Shown: piece by piece, positions 33,498 to 42,614 of the stretch | Numbering within the stretch: position 1 is the first letter of the stretch | Layout: each line of letters starts with the position of its first letter | DNA from: Streptomyces sp. NBC_00083 | Lineage (GTDB): Bacteria > Actinomycetota > Actinomycetes > Streptomycetales > Streptomycetaceae | Direction of reading: 5' to 3' | Assembly: GCF_026343295.1 (NCBI RefSeq) | Contig: NZ_JAPELY010000001.1 | Coordinates: 2,852,001 to 2,916,000, forward strand | DNA length: 64,000 nucleotides | Notes under the pieces: generated by a model | Seen by the model: only the letters and a program-made list of their open reading frames with translations | Databases searched by the model: none | What the model was told of the DNA's origin: nothing | Made by a program: the position numbers and the translations under genes

Positions 33498-33989
33498 GTG
33501 CAAACATTTCTGCCCCGCCCGGGATTCGCGGACTCGGCCGAGGTCCTGGACCGGCGTCGGCTCGGGAAGCAGCGGGTCGAAGCGCTTCAGGTGTTCCGCG
33601 GCCTGACCGTGCCGGGCTACGGATGGCGGCGGCACCCCGCCGTACGGATGTGGTCCGGATACGAGGAGGCCCTGGTCTGCTACGGCCTGGTGATCTGCGG
33701 GGCGTGGACGGCGCAGGGCCGCGCCGACACCTGCGCCGGAACCCTGAGGGAGGACTACCGCCGATGGCGCGGCACTTCCGGTACGGGAGCCGTACGTGCC
33801 CAGGAGGAACTCGCGCGCGCCGGAGAACTCCCGCCCTGGCTCGGCTCCCCGGAATTCCACCGGAGCCACCAGTCGGCACTGGTGCGCAAGGAACCGGAGT
33901 TCTACCGGCCCCTGTTTCCCGAGGTCCCGGACGATCTGCCCTATGTCTGGCCCGCCTCGGACCGGGAGCGGCAGTCGGGCGGAGCATGA
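33498..33989 (+). CDS. MSMEG_6728 family protein
   Basis: A 163-residue protein. The family opening is QTFLPRPGFADSAEVLDRRRLGKQRVEALQVFRGL, then HPAVRMWSGYEEALVCYGLVI and ELPPWLGSPEFHRSHQSALVRKEPEFYRPLFPEVPDDLPYVWP. It is related in pattern to pyrimidine dimer DNA glycosylase-type proteins, but its function is not established. GTG 33498 is chosen since homologues start MQTFLP; a TGATAT box about 12 bp upstream suggests a near-leaderless message. Confidence 0.85.
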   Translation: MQTFLPRPGFADSAEVLDRRRLGKQRVEALQVFRGLTVPGYGWRRHPAVRMWSGYEEALVCYGLVICGAWTAQGRADTCAGTLREDYRRWRGTSGTGAVRAQEELARAGELPPWLGSPEFHRSHQSALVRKEPEFYRPLFPEVPDDLPYVWPASDRERQSGGA

Positions 33990-34037
33990 GGGGCGGGGGA
34001 GAGGGGTTCCGGGTGAGGACCCTCGACTCCACTGCGG

Positions 34038-35282
34038 TCAAGCCCTGTTGACGGCCGCCAGCACTGGCTCGATCCCGTCCTCGTCGGCGATGCGGCCCGC
34101 CAGGCTCCGGGCGCGCAGTCGGTAGGCCGGGTCGCCGGTGGCCTCCTTCAGCGCGGACGCGAGGCGGGCGGCGGTGAGCCGGCGCAGGGGGAGGGCGCGC
34201 GGCGCCACGCCGAGCCGCACCAGGCGGTCGGACCAGAACCCGGCGTCGAACTGGATCGGCACCGGGACGGCCGGGATCCCCGCGCGCAGCCCCGCCCCGG
34301 TGGTTCCCGCGCCGGCGTGGTGGACCACCGCCGCCAGACGGGGGAACAGCGCGCTGTGCGGGACATCGCCGACGGTGATGATGTCGTCGTCGTCCGCGTG
34401 GAGTCCGGCCCAGCCCTCCTGGAGGACCCCGCGCAGTCCGGCCGCCCGCAGCGCACGGACGATCTCGCCGGAGACCCGGGCGGGGTCGGGCACCGTGGCG
34501 CTGCCCAGACCGACGAACACCGGCGGTGGACCGGCGTCGAGGAACTCCAGCAAACGGGCGGGGAGTCGAGGGTCGGGAACGCGGGGCCACCAATAGCCCG
34601 TCACCTCAAGACCCTGGCGCCAGTCGCGGGGGCGCGGTACGACGAGCGGGCTGTAGCCGTACAGGACGGGCCAGTGTCCACGCTCGCGCTCGCGGTACTG
34701 CGCCTGCAGGCCGCGCGCCGGGACGCCCAGCAGCCGCCCCGCCTCCCGGGCTGCCGGAGCGTACACATGGGACAGGGCGAGGTGCACGCCGTGTCCGACC
34801 GCCCTGTTGACCGGTCCGCCCCAGGTACCGACGCCCGCCATCGGCGAGACGAACGCGGCGGTCGGATGGAGGGGCTGGAGGTTGAGTCCGATGCTGGGCA
34901 GCCCCAGCGCGTCGGCGATCGCGTAGCCGAGCGGGGCGACCGAGCCGGAGAGGAGGAGCATGTCGGCGGCCTGCGCGGCCCGCACCAGGTCGTCGGCCAT
35001 CTCCCCGGCCAGCTCCCTGGCCATCTTCATCACCCGGGCGAGCTTGCCCGGTCCCGTCCTGCTGCGGTTCAGCGACTGGCCGCGCGCGCCGAGGAGTTCG
35101 GCGTGGGGGTCGATGGGCAGCGGGTGGAACCGGATCGCCGACCGCGCGACGAGGGGCTCGAACCGGGCATGGGTCACCAGGGTGACGTCGTGCCCCGCCC
35201 GCACGAGCCCCTCCGCGAGCCCGGTGTAGGGAGCCACGTCGCCTCGTGAACCGACCGTCATGATCGCTACTCGCACGGTCAT
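34038..35282 (-). CDS. UGT-like glycosyltransferase (GT1)
   Basis: A 414-residue GT-B enzyme. The N-terminal acceptor domain starts VAIMTVGSRGDVAPYTGLAEGLVRAGHDVTLVTH, the pattern of sterol and macrolide glucosyltransferases. The C-terminal donor-binding signature is VHHAGAGTTGAGLRAGIPAVPVPIQFDAGFWSDRL. It transfers a sugar from a nucleotide donor to a lipophilic acceptor that cannot be predicted. It stands alone, not within a biosynthetic cluster. Confidence 0.88.
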   Translation of the reverse strand: MTVRVAIMTVGSRGDVAPYTGLAEGLVRAGHDVTLVTHARFEPLVARSAIRFHPLPIDPHAELLGARGQSLNRSRTGPGKLARVMKMARELAGEMADDLVRAAQAADMLLLSGSVAPLGYAIADALGLPSIGLNLQPLHPTAAFVSPMAGVGTWGGPVNRAVGHGVHLALSHVYAPAAREAGRLLGVPARGLQAQYRERERGHWPVLYGYSPLVVPRPRDWRQGLEVTGYWWPRVPDPRLPARLLEFLDAGPPPVFVGLGSATVPDPARVSGEIVRALRAAGLRGVLQEGWAGLHADDDDIITVGDVPHSALFPRLAAVVHHAGAGTTGAGLRAGIPAVPVPIQFDAGFWSDRLVRLGVAPRALPLRRLTAARLASALKEATGDPAYRLRARSLAGRIADEDGIEPVLAAVNRA

Positions 35283-35372
35283 CAGTATGCCGTCCGCGAC
35301 GACGGACCGTACCCGTCCACGAGCGGGGCCGGGTGGCGTCCGTACCTGTGCCGGACGCCGCGCGTCGGCCGG

Positions 35373-36485
35373 TCAGGCGCGGGCGGCCAGGGCGTGGGGC
35401 CGCTGGATGTCCTCCGGGTGGGCGGTGTGCAGCACGGCCTCCTCGTAGGCGATGGTGCCTGCCGCGAGGTGGGCGTTGATGCTGGCCTCCAGGGTCTGCA
35501 TGCCCTCACGGTGGCCGGTCGAGATCATGTTGCGGATCTGGCGGGTCTTGCCCTCACGGATCAGGTTGCGGATCGCCGACGTGCCGGTCAGCACCTCGAA
35601 TGCGGCCACCCGGCCGCCGCCGGTCCGGGGGATGAGCGTCTGGTTGAGGATGCCGACCAGGGTGTGCGCCAACTGGAGCCGGACCTGCGGCTGTTGCTCG
35701 GCCGGGAACACGTCGACGATGCGGTCCAGCGTCTGCGACGTGTCATTGGTGTGCAGCGTGGCGAACACCAGGTGCCCGGTCTCGGCGATGGTCAGAGCCG
35801 CGGAGATGCTCTCCGGGTCGCGCATCTCGCCCAGGAGCAGGACGTCGGGGTCCTCGCGCAGGGCCGAGCGCAGCGCCGCGGGGAAGGAGTCGGTGTCGGT
35901 GCCGACCTCGCGCTGGTTGACCGCCGCGCGCTTGTGCCGGTGCAGGTACTCGATCGGGTCCTCGATGGTGAGGATGTGCACCGGACGGTGCGTATTGACG
36001 TAGTCGAGGAGCGCCGCGAGGCTCGTCGACTTTCCCGACCCGGTCGGACCGGTGACCAGCACGAAGCCGCGCGGCAGGCCCGCCCACCCGATGACGGCGG
36101 GGGGAAGCCCCAACTGCTCGGACGACGGCACCTCGTACGGGATGATCCGCAGCGCCAGCGCCGAAGCGCCGCGCTGCGTGAAGGCGTTCCCGCGCATCCT
36201 GGCCTTCGTCCCCCAGCTGAAGGCGAAGTCGACCTGCTTCTCCTGGCGGAACCGCTCGGTGAGTTCGCCGCCCAGTACCCCGGTCACCAGGCGGTCGACT
36301 TCCGGCTCGGTCAGGGCCGGCCCGTCGACCGGGCGCAGGGCGCCGTCGACGCGGAGGAACGGCGCCGATCCGGAGGTGAGCAGCAGGTCGCTGCCGCCTC
36401 GCTCCCACAGCTCACCCAGCAGGTGGTCGATGATCGCGGAACTAGGTCCGGGCATGGTGGACTCCAAAGGGGCGTGCTTGCTCAT
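35373..36485 (-). CDS. pilT: Type IV pilus retraction ATPase PilT
   Basis: A 370-residue PilT. The N-terminal PAS-like domain holds GGSDLLLTSGSAPFLRVDGALRPV. Walker A is GPTGSGKST (~145), followed by the Asp box TIEDPIEYLHRHKRAAVNQREVG, Walker B LLLGEMRDPESISAALTIAETGHLVFATLHTND with its two His, and the arm AEQQPQVRLQLAHTLVGILNQ. PilT depolymerises pili and powers twitching or DNA uptake. ATG 36485 overlaps the upstream stop by four bases. Last gene of the pilus operon. Confidence 0.92.
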   Translation of the reverse strand: MSKHAPLESTMPGPSSAIIDHLLGELWERGGSDLLLTSGSAPFLRVDGALRPVDGPALTEPEVDRLVTGVLGGELTERFRQEKQVDFAFSWGTKARMRGNAFTQRGASALALRIIPYEVPSSEQLGLPPAVIGWAGLPRGFVLVTGPTGSGKSTSLAALLDYVNTHRPVHILTIEDPIEYLHRHKRAAVNQREVGTDTDSFPAALRSALREDPDVLLLGEMRDPESISAALTIAETGHLVFATLHTNDTSQTLDRIVDVFPAEQQPQVRLQLAHTLVGILNQTLIPRTGGGRVAAFEVLTGTSAIRNLIREGKTRQIRNMISTGHREGMQTLEASINAHLAAGTIAYEEAVLHTAHPEDIQRPHALAARA

Positions 36486-39400
36486 GGCAGGACCGTCCAC
36501 TGCTTGACGGTGGCGGTGTGGCCGTCGAAGGACACGGCGGCCTGGACGAGCGGGCCGGACAGCAGGTCGATCCGGGTGCCGTCGAGGTGCTCGGTCGCGC
36601 CGCCGCTCCCGGCCGCGACGGTGTACGTCACGGTCAGCCCGGCCAGTTGGAAGGCCCTGGTCAGGCCGCACCGTGCCAGGTCGACCTGGTCGCTCACGGG
36701 TCCGCCCGAGCCGGGATGGACCGGCACGTCCAGCGCGCCGTCGGCGCCGGTGCAGGTGCTGCCGGTGAAGTCCACCGACATCTTGAGGGACGCCACGTCG
36801 CCGTCGTCGCGGTGCGCCACCTGGAGGACGGCGTGGTCGAGCGGCCCGGTCGTGGCCGGTGCCGGCTGGGCGTATCCGCCGAGCGTGAGGGACGCCCGGC
36901 CGCCTCCGGGGACGGTGGCGTCCGTGACGTCGACGGGTGCGCCGGGGGCCGGGGGTGTGAACCGGGTGATCGCGGTGACCGACGCCGCCTTCGCGGTCAC
37001 GGCCGGATAGGTCGTGAACAGCACCGGCTCCGGCGGGATGCCGATCACCGGGCGGAGGTAGCCGGGGGCCGGGCTGATACCCAGGGCGATGGTCCGGGCC
37101 ACGATGCCCCGGGTGACGACCTGCGACCCGACCTGACGCATCGACAGGTCGACGGCACCGGTCGGTGCGTAGACGGTGCCGTCGATCACCAGGCGGCTGT
37201 GCTCGGTGGCGGTGTCGGCGGTGTCGGTCGATTTCAGCACCGCGCAGTCGCTGCCCGCGGTGAGGCAGCCGGACAGCGCCCTGAGGGACGGGGCCCGGAA
37301 CACGATGTCGAGCTCGACGCCGTCGAGCCGGTCGGTCGCGGCGCTACTGCCGGTGCCCAGCCTCGCCGCGTAGTCGACGGCGAGCTGGGACACCTGGTCC
37401 TGCCGGGTGATCCCGCAGGCGCCGAGGTCGACCACGTCGACGCCGAGGGAGCCTTGACGGGCCGTCAGGGGGTGGTCCGCGTCGCAGGCGGTACCGGTGC
37501 CGGAGACGGTCAGCGCGGTCGTGGGCGGCTGCCCCGGCGAGGGCGGTGCCGGGGTGGTGGCGTCGTCCTGGTGCGCAACGCGCAGCACGACCCTGTCGAT
37601 CACCGAACCCGCCGGCAGGGGCAGCATCGCGAACCCGCCGAGCCGGACCGTCGCCGACGGGGTGGCCGCGGTGAGCGTCGAGGCCGAGGCGGTGGCGTCG
37701 ATCGCCTGCGCGTTCTTGGGGTCGAGGAACGCCGCGGCGGTCGGCGTCGCGGTACTGGTCGCCGTCGAGGGCCGTACCGCGATCGCGGGCCGGTACGCCA
37801 ACTCCAGCGTGATGCCGTCGAGTTGAGCGGTGGCGGTGGCGCTGTCCGCGCCGAGTCCGGCGGTGTAGGTCACGGCCAGGCCGACCAGCTGGGCGGGATC
37901 GGTCAGCCCGCAGGCGGCGACCAGGTCCAGCGTGTCGGTGGCCAGGGCGTCCTGGTGGGTGGCGAGTTGCTGCGAGGCGGTGCAGGAGCGGGGCAGGCCG
38001 GCCCCGGTCAGGGTGACCGCCGCGGTCGGCGGCGCTCCTCCGGCCGCCCCGGGATCCTCCCGGTGCGCGACGTGCAGCAGGGCCGAGTCAAGGACCGAGC
38101 CGGGTGCCACCGCCGGGGTGACGTAGCCGCCGAGCTCGATGGCGGCGGTCGGCCTCGTGGCCGCGTCGAGTGCGGCGCGGGCCGTATCGGCGCCGTCGAT
38201 CGCCTCGGCGCTGTTCGGGGAGGTGAACGTGGCCGACTCCGCACTCGTCGCCGTGCGGGGCGGCGCCGGGTCGTAGACGACTTCGAGCCACATGCCGTCC
38301 ACGGAGTCGGCGCCCGCTGTGCCGCCGTCGTCCAGGCCGGCGGTGTAGGTCGCGGTCAGCCCGGTCAGCTGTGCGGCGTCGGTGATGCCGCATGCCTTGA
38401 GGTCGACGCGGTCGTCGCCCGAGGGGGTCCGCGTGGTGAGCGGCAGGCCGGTGCAACCGCCGCCGCCCCCCGCGGGGATGACGTCGACCCGGGGCGCCGC
38501 CGCGTCGCCGGCCTCCTGATGGGCCACCCGCAGCACCGCGGAGTCGATCGTCGAGCCCGGTGGCACGGGCGGCTGGCCGAACCCGGCCAGGGTGATCGAC
38601 GCGGACGGGGCCGCCGCGGTCAGGTCGGCGCCGGCCACCAGCGGTGTCGGCTGCTCGCCGATCTCCAGGGCGTTGTCCGGACGGGTGCCGGCGGCGGTGA
38701 ACCCGGAAGACCGGGCCACCACGGTCGGCTTGAACGTGGTGGGTGTGCGGTAGGCGACCTCCAGCCAGATGCCGTCCAGGCGCTCCGTGGCGGTGGGGGC
38801 GCCGGTGTCCAGGGTGGCGGCGTAGGTCACCGTCAGGCCGGTGAGCCGGGCCGGGTCGGTGAGACCGCACGCGCTCAGCAGGTCGACCGGGGGATCGGTG
38901 GCGAGCGCCGGATGCCGGGGCAGGTTGTCGGTGCGGCAGGTGTCCTTGCCGACGGCGGTGGTGACCTTCACGGCGCCGGGCGCGGTCAGGCCGCCGTCGT
39001 CCTCGTGCCGTACCCGCAGCGTCGCGCTGGTGATGACCGAGCCGGGCGGCACCTGAGGCGTGAAGCCCGCGAGCTGCATCGATGCCGACTGTCGTTTCGT
39101 CGGGTCGAGCACGGCGTCGGCCGTGCAGTGCGCGGTGCCCGTCGGCTGCGAACACCCGGGCAGGGTCGGCTTTTCGCCGCTGGTGAGGGCATGGCCCGGG
39201 TCGGTGAAGCCGGTGTTCGTGACGATCGCTGTCGGTTGCAGTGTGTGGGACGGCTTCGGCGGCTGGATCCCGTACACCGCAACCTGTTGCGCGTCCGGGC
39301 TCACCGGGGCGCACAGTTCGACGTGTCCTCGGTCGACCTGGAACCGGCTGCCGCCGCCCATCATGACCGCGACGCCTTCGGGCCGGGTCCTGTCGCACCC

Positions 39401-40312
39401 GCCCGGGTCGGGAACGGCCGGGCGGGCGGCGGAGCCGGGGTCCCAGCCGGCCGGTGTGCCGCCGACGACGCTGACCGTGGGGTCGTCGACCGTCCAGAGC
39501 GCGGTGCCGCCGGTGAAGGTGAAGTCGAAGGCGTAGACGCCCGGTTGCAGCCACACCACGATGTTGTGGCAGCCGCCACCGGTGAGACGGTTGAGGGCGC
39601 CGGCGTCGTCGTAGTAGCCCGGTCGCAGCCGCACCAGCCAGGACCCGGCACCGGGGCACGCGGGCACCGTCCGCAGGGCCGGGACGGCCGTGGCGGGCGG
39701 GGTGTAGTCCGGGTCCGCGCCGACGGCCCCGTCGGCGGGATCCGACGGGGTGTCGTTGGCGCAGGCGTGCGCGTACGGCGCCTGGTTCGGCGGAAGTCGG
39801 GTCTGTGACACGGCAGGTGAACAGTCACCGACGGCGGACACGTCGCCCGACACCTCCATCGAGGCGCCGGCGCCCGTCGTGACGTTCGAATGCGAGAACA
39901 CGCCGCCCTGCACGCGCAGGCCGGGCGTGGTCACGTCGATGCCGTCCTTCGCCGCCCGGCCCAGGCTGCGCAGTGCGTCCTGGGGCTGGGTCGTGCGCGT
40001 GGTCGCGGGAGACGCGTTCAGGGGGTCGCAGTGGACGGCCATCTGACGGCCGTTGATCGGCGGGGCGGTGTACAGGGCGCACGGGTTGCCCTGCGAGAAG
40101 TTCTCGATCGCGAGCTGGGTGGCGCCGTCCGCGCTGTAGCTCCGCCTGCCCTGGTCGACGTACACGCCCGCGGCCTTCAAGCCCGTGCCGGCGAAGGACA
40201 GCACCGCCACGGTGACCAGGCTGAAGACGACGACGAAGGCCAGCGCGAGGATCAGGGTCGCGCCCTGTTCGTCGGCGCGCGGTTGGCGGCGCGGCCCGCT
40301 GCGGCCGGTCAT
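36482..40312 (-). CDS. Giant PilX-like pilus protein with five repeated domains
   Basis: A 1,276-residue protein. Residues ~14-44 (EQGATLILALAFVVVFSLV onward) form a PilX-type hydrophobic anchor that can pack into a pilus. A ~300-residue PilX-like region follows, then five homologous domains of ~150 residues (about 365-525, 530-680, 695-840, 855-1010 and 1115-1250). Each has VPPGSxIxSAxLRVxHxxxG, a Cys, VDLxACGLTDxAQLxGL and LDGIxLEVxYR-type elements; the Cys pair in each probably forms a disulfide. It resembles a tip adhesin (PilY1-like role) but is built differently. Its start and end overlap both neighbours by four bases. Confidence 0.82.
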   Translation of the reverse strand: MTGRSGPRRQPRADEQGATLILALAFVVVFSLVTVAVLSFAGTGLKAAGVYVDQGRRSYSADGATQLAIENFSQGNPCALYTAPPINGRQMAVHCDPLNASPATTRTTQPQDALRSLGRAAKDGIDVTTPGLRVQGGVFSHSNVTTGAGASMEVSGDVSAVGDCSPAVSQTRLPPNQAPYAHACANDTPSDPADGAVGADPDYTPPATAVPALRTVPACPGAGSWLVRLRPGYYDDAGALNRLTGGGCHNIVVWLQPGVYAFDFTFTGGTALWTVDDPTVSVVGGTPAGWDPGSAARPAVPDPGGCDRTRPEGVAVMMGGGSRFQVDRGHVELCAPVSPDAQQVAVYGIQPPKPSHTLQPTAIVTNTGFTDPGHALTSGEKPTLPGCSQPTGTAHCTADAVLDPTKRQSASMQLAGFTPQVPPGSVITSATLRVRHEDDGGLTAPGAVKVTTAVGKDTCRTDNLPRHPALATDPPVDLLSACGLTDPARLTGLTVTYAATLDTGAPTATERLDGIWLEVAYRTPTTFKPTVVARSSGFTAAGTRPDNALEIGEQPTPLVAGADLTAAAPSASITLAGFGQPPVPPGSTIDSAVLRVAHQEAGDAAAPRVDVIPAGGGGGCTGLPLTTRTPSGDDRVDLKACGITDAAQLTGLTATYTAGLDDGGTAGADSVDGMWLEVVYDPAPPRTATSAESATFTSPNSAEAIDGADTARAALDAATRPTAAIELGGYVTPAVAPGSVLDSALLHVAHREDPGAAGGAPPTAAVTLTGAGLPRSCTASQQLATHQDALATDTLDLVAACGLTDPAQLVGLAVTYTAGLGADSATATAQLDGITLELAYRPAIAVRPSTATSTATPTAAAFLDPKNAQAIDATASASTLTAATPSATVRLGGFAMLPLPAGSVIDRVVLRVAHQDDATTPAPPSPGQPPTTALTVSGTGTACDADHPLTARQGSLGVDVVDLGACGITRQDQVSQLAVDYAARLGTGSSAATDRLDGVELDIVFRAPSLRALSGCLTAGSDCAVLKSTDTADTATEHSRLVIDGTVYAPTGAVDLSMRQVGSQVVTRGIVARTIALGISPAPGYLRPVIGIPPEPVLFTTYPAVTAKAASVTAITRFTPPAPGAPVDVTDATVPGGGRASLTLGGYAQPAPATTGPLDHAVLQVAHRDDGDVASLKMSVDFTGSTCTGADGALDVPVHPGSGGPVSDQVDLARCGLTRAFQLAGLTVTYTVAAGSGGATEHLDGTRIDLLSGPLVQAAVSFDGHTATVKQWTVLP

Positions 40313-40833
40313 GAGGCGCTCGATCGTCGGGCGGCGGTGAGGGCCGTCGGGGGCGCGGCGGGGTCGCTCTGCACGGTCAGCGTTACCTCCATGGGCCGGG
40401 TGCACGAAGTCTCGGCACCGCAGCTCAGAGTCACCGGATGGGACGATGTGGTGGGGTCGAACCGGCCCAGCACCGTGGTGACGACGCCTCCGGCCGTGCA
40501 CTTCACGCGGTTGAGGGCGCCGGTCGGCGGGTCGTAGGTGTAGACGACGTCGGTGCCGGTCCAGCTCAGGTGGACGATCACGTCGGCGGCGCCGCACGCG
40601 GGGCCGGTCGTTACGCTGTCGGCGCTCTGCACATCGCCGTAGTAGTAGCGGTTGAGCGTGCCCAGCGCGCCGGTGGCGGCCACCTTCTGCTCGGTTCCGG
40701 CCGTGAACCGCAGTCCGAGGATGATCGCCTGCGGCAGCAGCGCCCCGATGATGCCCAGGATGACGAGGGTGACCAGCAACTCGACGAGGGTGAACCCCGA
40801 CTCCGGACGCGCGGTCGGCCGTGGTGTCGTCAT
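40309..40833 (-). CDS. PilW-like minor prepilin
   Basis: A 174-residue prepilin. A short basic leader ends in the class III cleavage site ESG-FTLVELLVTLVILGIIGALLPQ, with Glu at +5 and the hydrophobic helix. A globular part with four Cys follows. It overlaps both neighbours by four bases. Would be processed by the prepilin peptidase encoded at 45379. Confidence 0.85.
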   Translation of the reverse strand: MTTPRPTARPESGFTLVELLVTLVILGIIGALLPQAIILGLRFTAGTEQKVAATGALGTLNRYYYGDVQSADSVTTGPACGAADVIVHLSWTGTDVVYTYDPPTGALNRVKCTAGGVVTTVLGRFDPTTSSHPVTLSCGAETSCTRPMEVTLTVQSDPAAPPTALTAARRSSAS

Positions 40834-41264
40834 GACAGCATCGACTCCCGCTTGACCACGTCGAGCGTCGTGTCCTTGACGGGGCGCGGGCCGGTCGTGT
40901 GCACGGTGAGCGTCACCTTCTGCACTCCGGTGTCGGCCGTCGGGCAGGACGGGGCGAACGTGCCCACCCCGTCCCAGTACTCGACGGTGACGGTCACGGT
41001 GTATCCGGCCGGCGGTGTCGGGGTCTCGTACCCACGGGCGCAGGACGCGTACGGATCGCTGACGACCTTCTCGGCGGCGCTGCGGACGACCGAGTCGGCG
41101 CCGGTCACCTTCGCCTGCGTGAGCGAGCTGATGATCGCGGTGCCGATGCCCCCGAGGACGGCCACGAACGCGACCCCCATGAGCACCACGGCGACGAGCA
41201 CCTCGATCAGGGTCTCGCCCTCCTCGCCGCGGTGGCGCCGCGGGCGGCGTGCCGGGCCGGTCAC
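40830..41264 (-). CDS. PilV-like minor prepilin
   Basis: A 144-residue prepilin with the leader ending GE-TLIEVLVAVVLMGVAFVAVLGG. The usual Phe at +1 is replaced by Glu/Thr, as in some PilV and PilX-type pilins, but the conserved Glu and helix are kept. The C-terminal part is a small beta domain with two Cys (SCARG and SCPTA). Coupled to pilC upstream and to the PilW-like gene downstream by ATGA overlaps. Confidence 0.82.
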   Translation of the reverse strand: MTGPARRPRRHRGEEGETLIEVLVAVVLMGVAFVAVLGGIGTAIISSLTQAKVTGADSVVRSAAEKVVSDPYASCARGYETPTPPAGYTVTVTVEYWDGVGTFAPSCPTADTGVQKVTLTVHTTGPRPVKDTTLDVVKRESMLS

Positions 41265-42472
41265 TGGACGGTGACCTGGCTGTAGACGCCGTAGATCGCC
41301 GAGATGAGGGCGACGGCCACGAACCCCACGACGACCCCGACCATGATCACCACGGTCGGTTCGAACAGGCTGGTCAGCCGCTTGAGTTTGTGCTGCAGTT
41401 CCTTCTCGTAGAACTCCGACACGTTCTCCAGCTGGTCGTCGAGGGTCCCGGTCTCTTCCCCCACGCGCATCATCTGGGTGACCGCCCCGGGGAACAGCTT
41501 GGTGCGGGCGATCGGCTGGGAGATGCCGCCGCCTTCGAGCATCTCCATCCGGGCCGTCCCGATGGACCGTTCGTACACCAGGTTGTTGGCGCCCGATCCG
41601 GCGAGGCTGAGCGCTTCCGTGATGGGCACGCCCGCCTTGATCATCGAGGTCAGGATGCGGCAGAACCGCTCGATGACCATGAAGCGGACCACGTCGCCGA
41701 CGACCGGCGTCGCCAGCAGGAAGCGGTCGCGCAGCACCCGCCCCCGCTCGGTCCGCAGGCCGGCGATCAGCGCCGCGACGACCGCGACGGCCACGGCGAC
41801 GATGACGAGGTACCAGGCCGTGACGAAGTCGGTGAAGCCCAGCAGGATCCGGGTCGGCAGCGGCAGTTGCGCGTGGAAGGACGCGAAGAACACCTTGAAG
41901 CGGGGCAGTACGAAGATGACGAGGACGAGGACGACCGCGACGGCGAGTCCCATCACGAGGACCGGATACGTCAGAGCGGAGCGGATACTGCGCCGCCCCT
42001 CGACGTCGCGCTCGATGTAGCGGGCCAACTGGGCCATCACCACGTCGAGTTCACCGGTCGCCTCCGCCGAGCGCAGGACGGATATGTAGAAGGGCGGGAG
42101 CGCCGAGGCATGGGCGGCCATCGCGCCGGCGAAGCTCTCACCGAAGCGCAGCGAGTCGGAGACGTCGACGAGCATCTTGCCGAGCTTCTTGTCCTTGGTC
42201 TCGCCGCGGATGATCTCCAGGGCGTCCAGGATGGGCACTCCTGCCTTGATGAAGGCGCCCATCTGGCGGGAGAAGTTGCTCAGTTCGACCAGATTGACCT
42301 TGGCCGCGGTGAGTTCGAACTGGAGCGGGTTGCGGCCGGCGGCCTTGACCGACTCCACGGCGTAGCCCTGCCGGTTCAGGCTGTCGGTCACGCCGCCGAC
42401 ACTGGAGCCCGTGAGCACGCCGGTGGCCCGCTTCCCGTCCGGGCCGACCGCGACGTACTTGAAGGTGGCCAT
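41261..42472 (-). CDS. pilC: Type IV pilus platform protein PilC
   Basis: A 403-residue inner-membrane platform of the T2SF/PilC family. Two repeated cytoplasmic helical domains (FSRQMGAFIKAGVPILDALEIIRGETKDKKLG and RFCRILTSMIKAGVPITEALSLAGSGANNLVYE) alternate with three membrane helices, including YPVLVMGLAVAVVLVLVIFVLP and a terminal FEPTVVIMVGVVVGFVAVALISAIYGVYSQV. It couples PilB and PilT to pilin assembly. Confidence 0.93.
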   Translation of the reverse strand: MATFKYVAVGPDGKRATGVLTGSSVGGVTDSLNRQGYAVESVKAAGRNPLQFELTAAKVNLVELSNFSRQMGAFIKAGVPILDALEIIRGETKDKKLGKMLVDVSDSLRFGESFAGAMAAHASALPPFYISVLRSAEATGELDVVMAQLARYIERDVEGRRSIRSALTYPVLVMGLAVAVVLVLVIFVLPRFKVFFASFHAQLPLPTRILLGFTDFVTAWYLVIVAVAVAVVAALIAGLRTERGRVLRDRFLLATPVVGDVVRFMVIERFCRILTSMIKAGVPITEALSLAGSGANNLVYERSIGTARMEMLEGGGISQPIARTKLFPGAVTQMMRVGEETGTLDDQLENVSEFYEKELQHKLKRLTSLFEPTVVIMVGVVVGFVAVALISAIYGVYSQVTVQ

Positions 42473-42614
42473 GCCGGTGCCCTCCTGGTTTCCCGGTGTC
42501 GGAAGTTGGTGTCGAGTGTCAGAGGTTCGTTTCGGACGGATCCGGCCGTACGGGTAGGGACGCTGCGGATCCGGCCGTACGCGGGTCCGGGCGCTGCGGC
42601 CGGGGAGCCGGGGC
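42473..42614. other. PilB-PilC spacer with a 15-bp direct repeat
   Basis: This is the only gap between the pilB-to-pilT genes. GGATCCGGCCGTACG occurs at 42538-42552 and 42567-42581, 29 bp apart. An internal promoter or processing site is possible. No gene seen. Confidence 0.55.

Noticed and set aside
36518..39808. Very long plus-strand frame (over 1,000 codons) opposite the giant PilX-like gene
   Set aside because: It reads almost entirely Gly/Arg/Val and is exactly antisense to a gene with clear repeated domains, so it is a codon-bias shadow.
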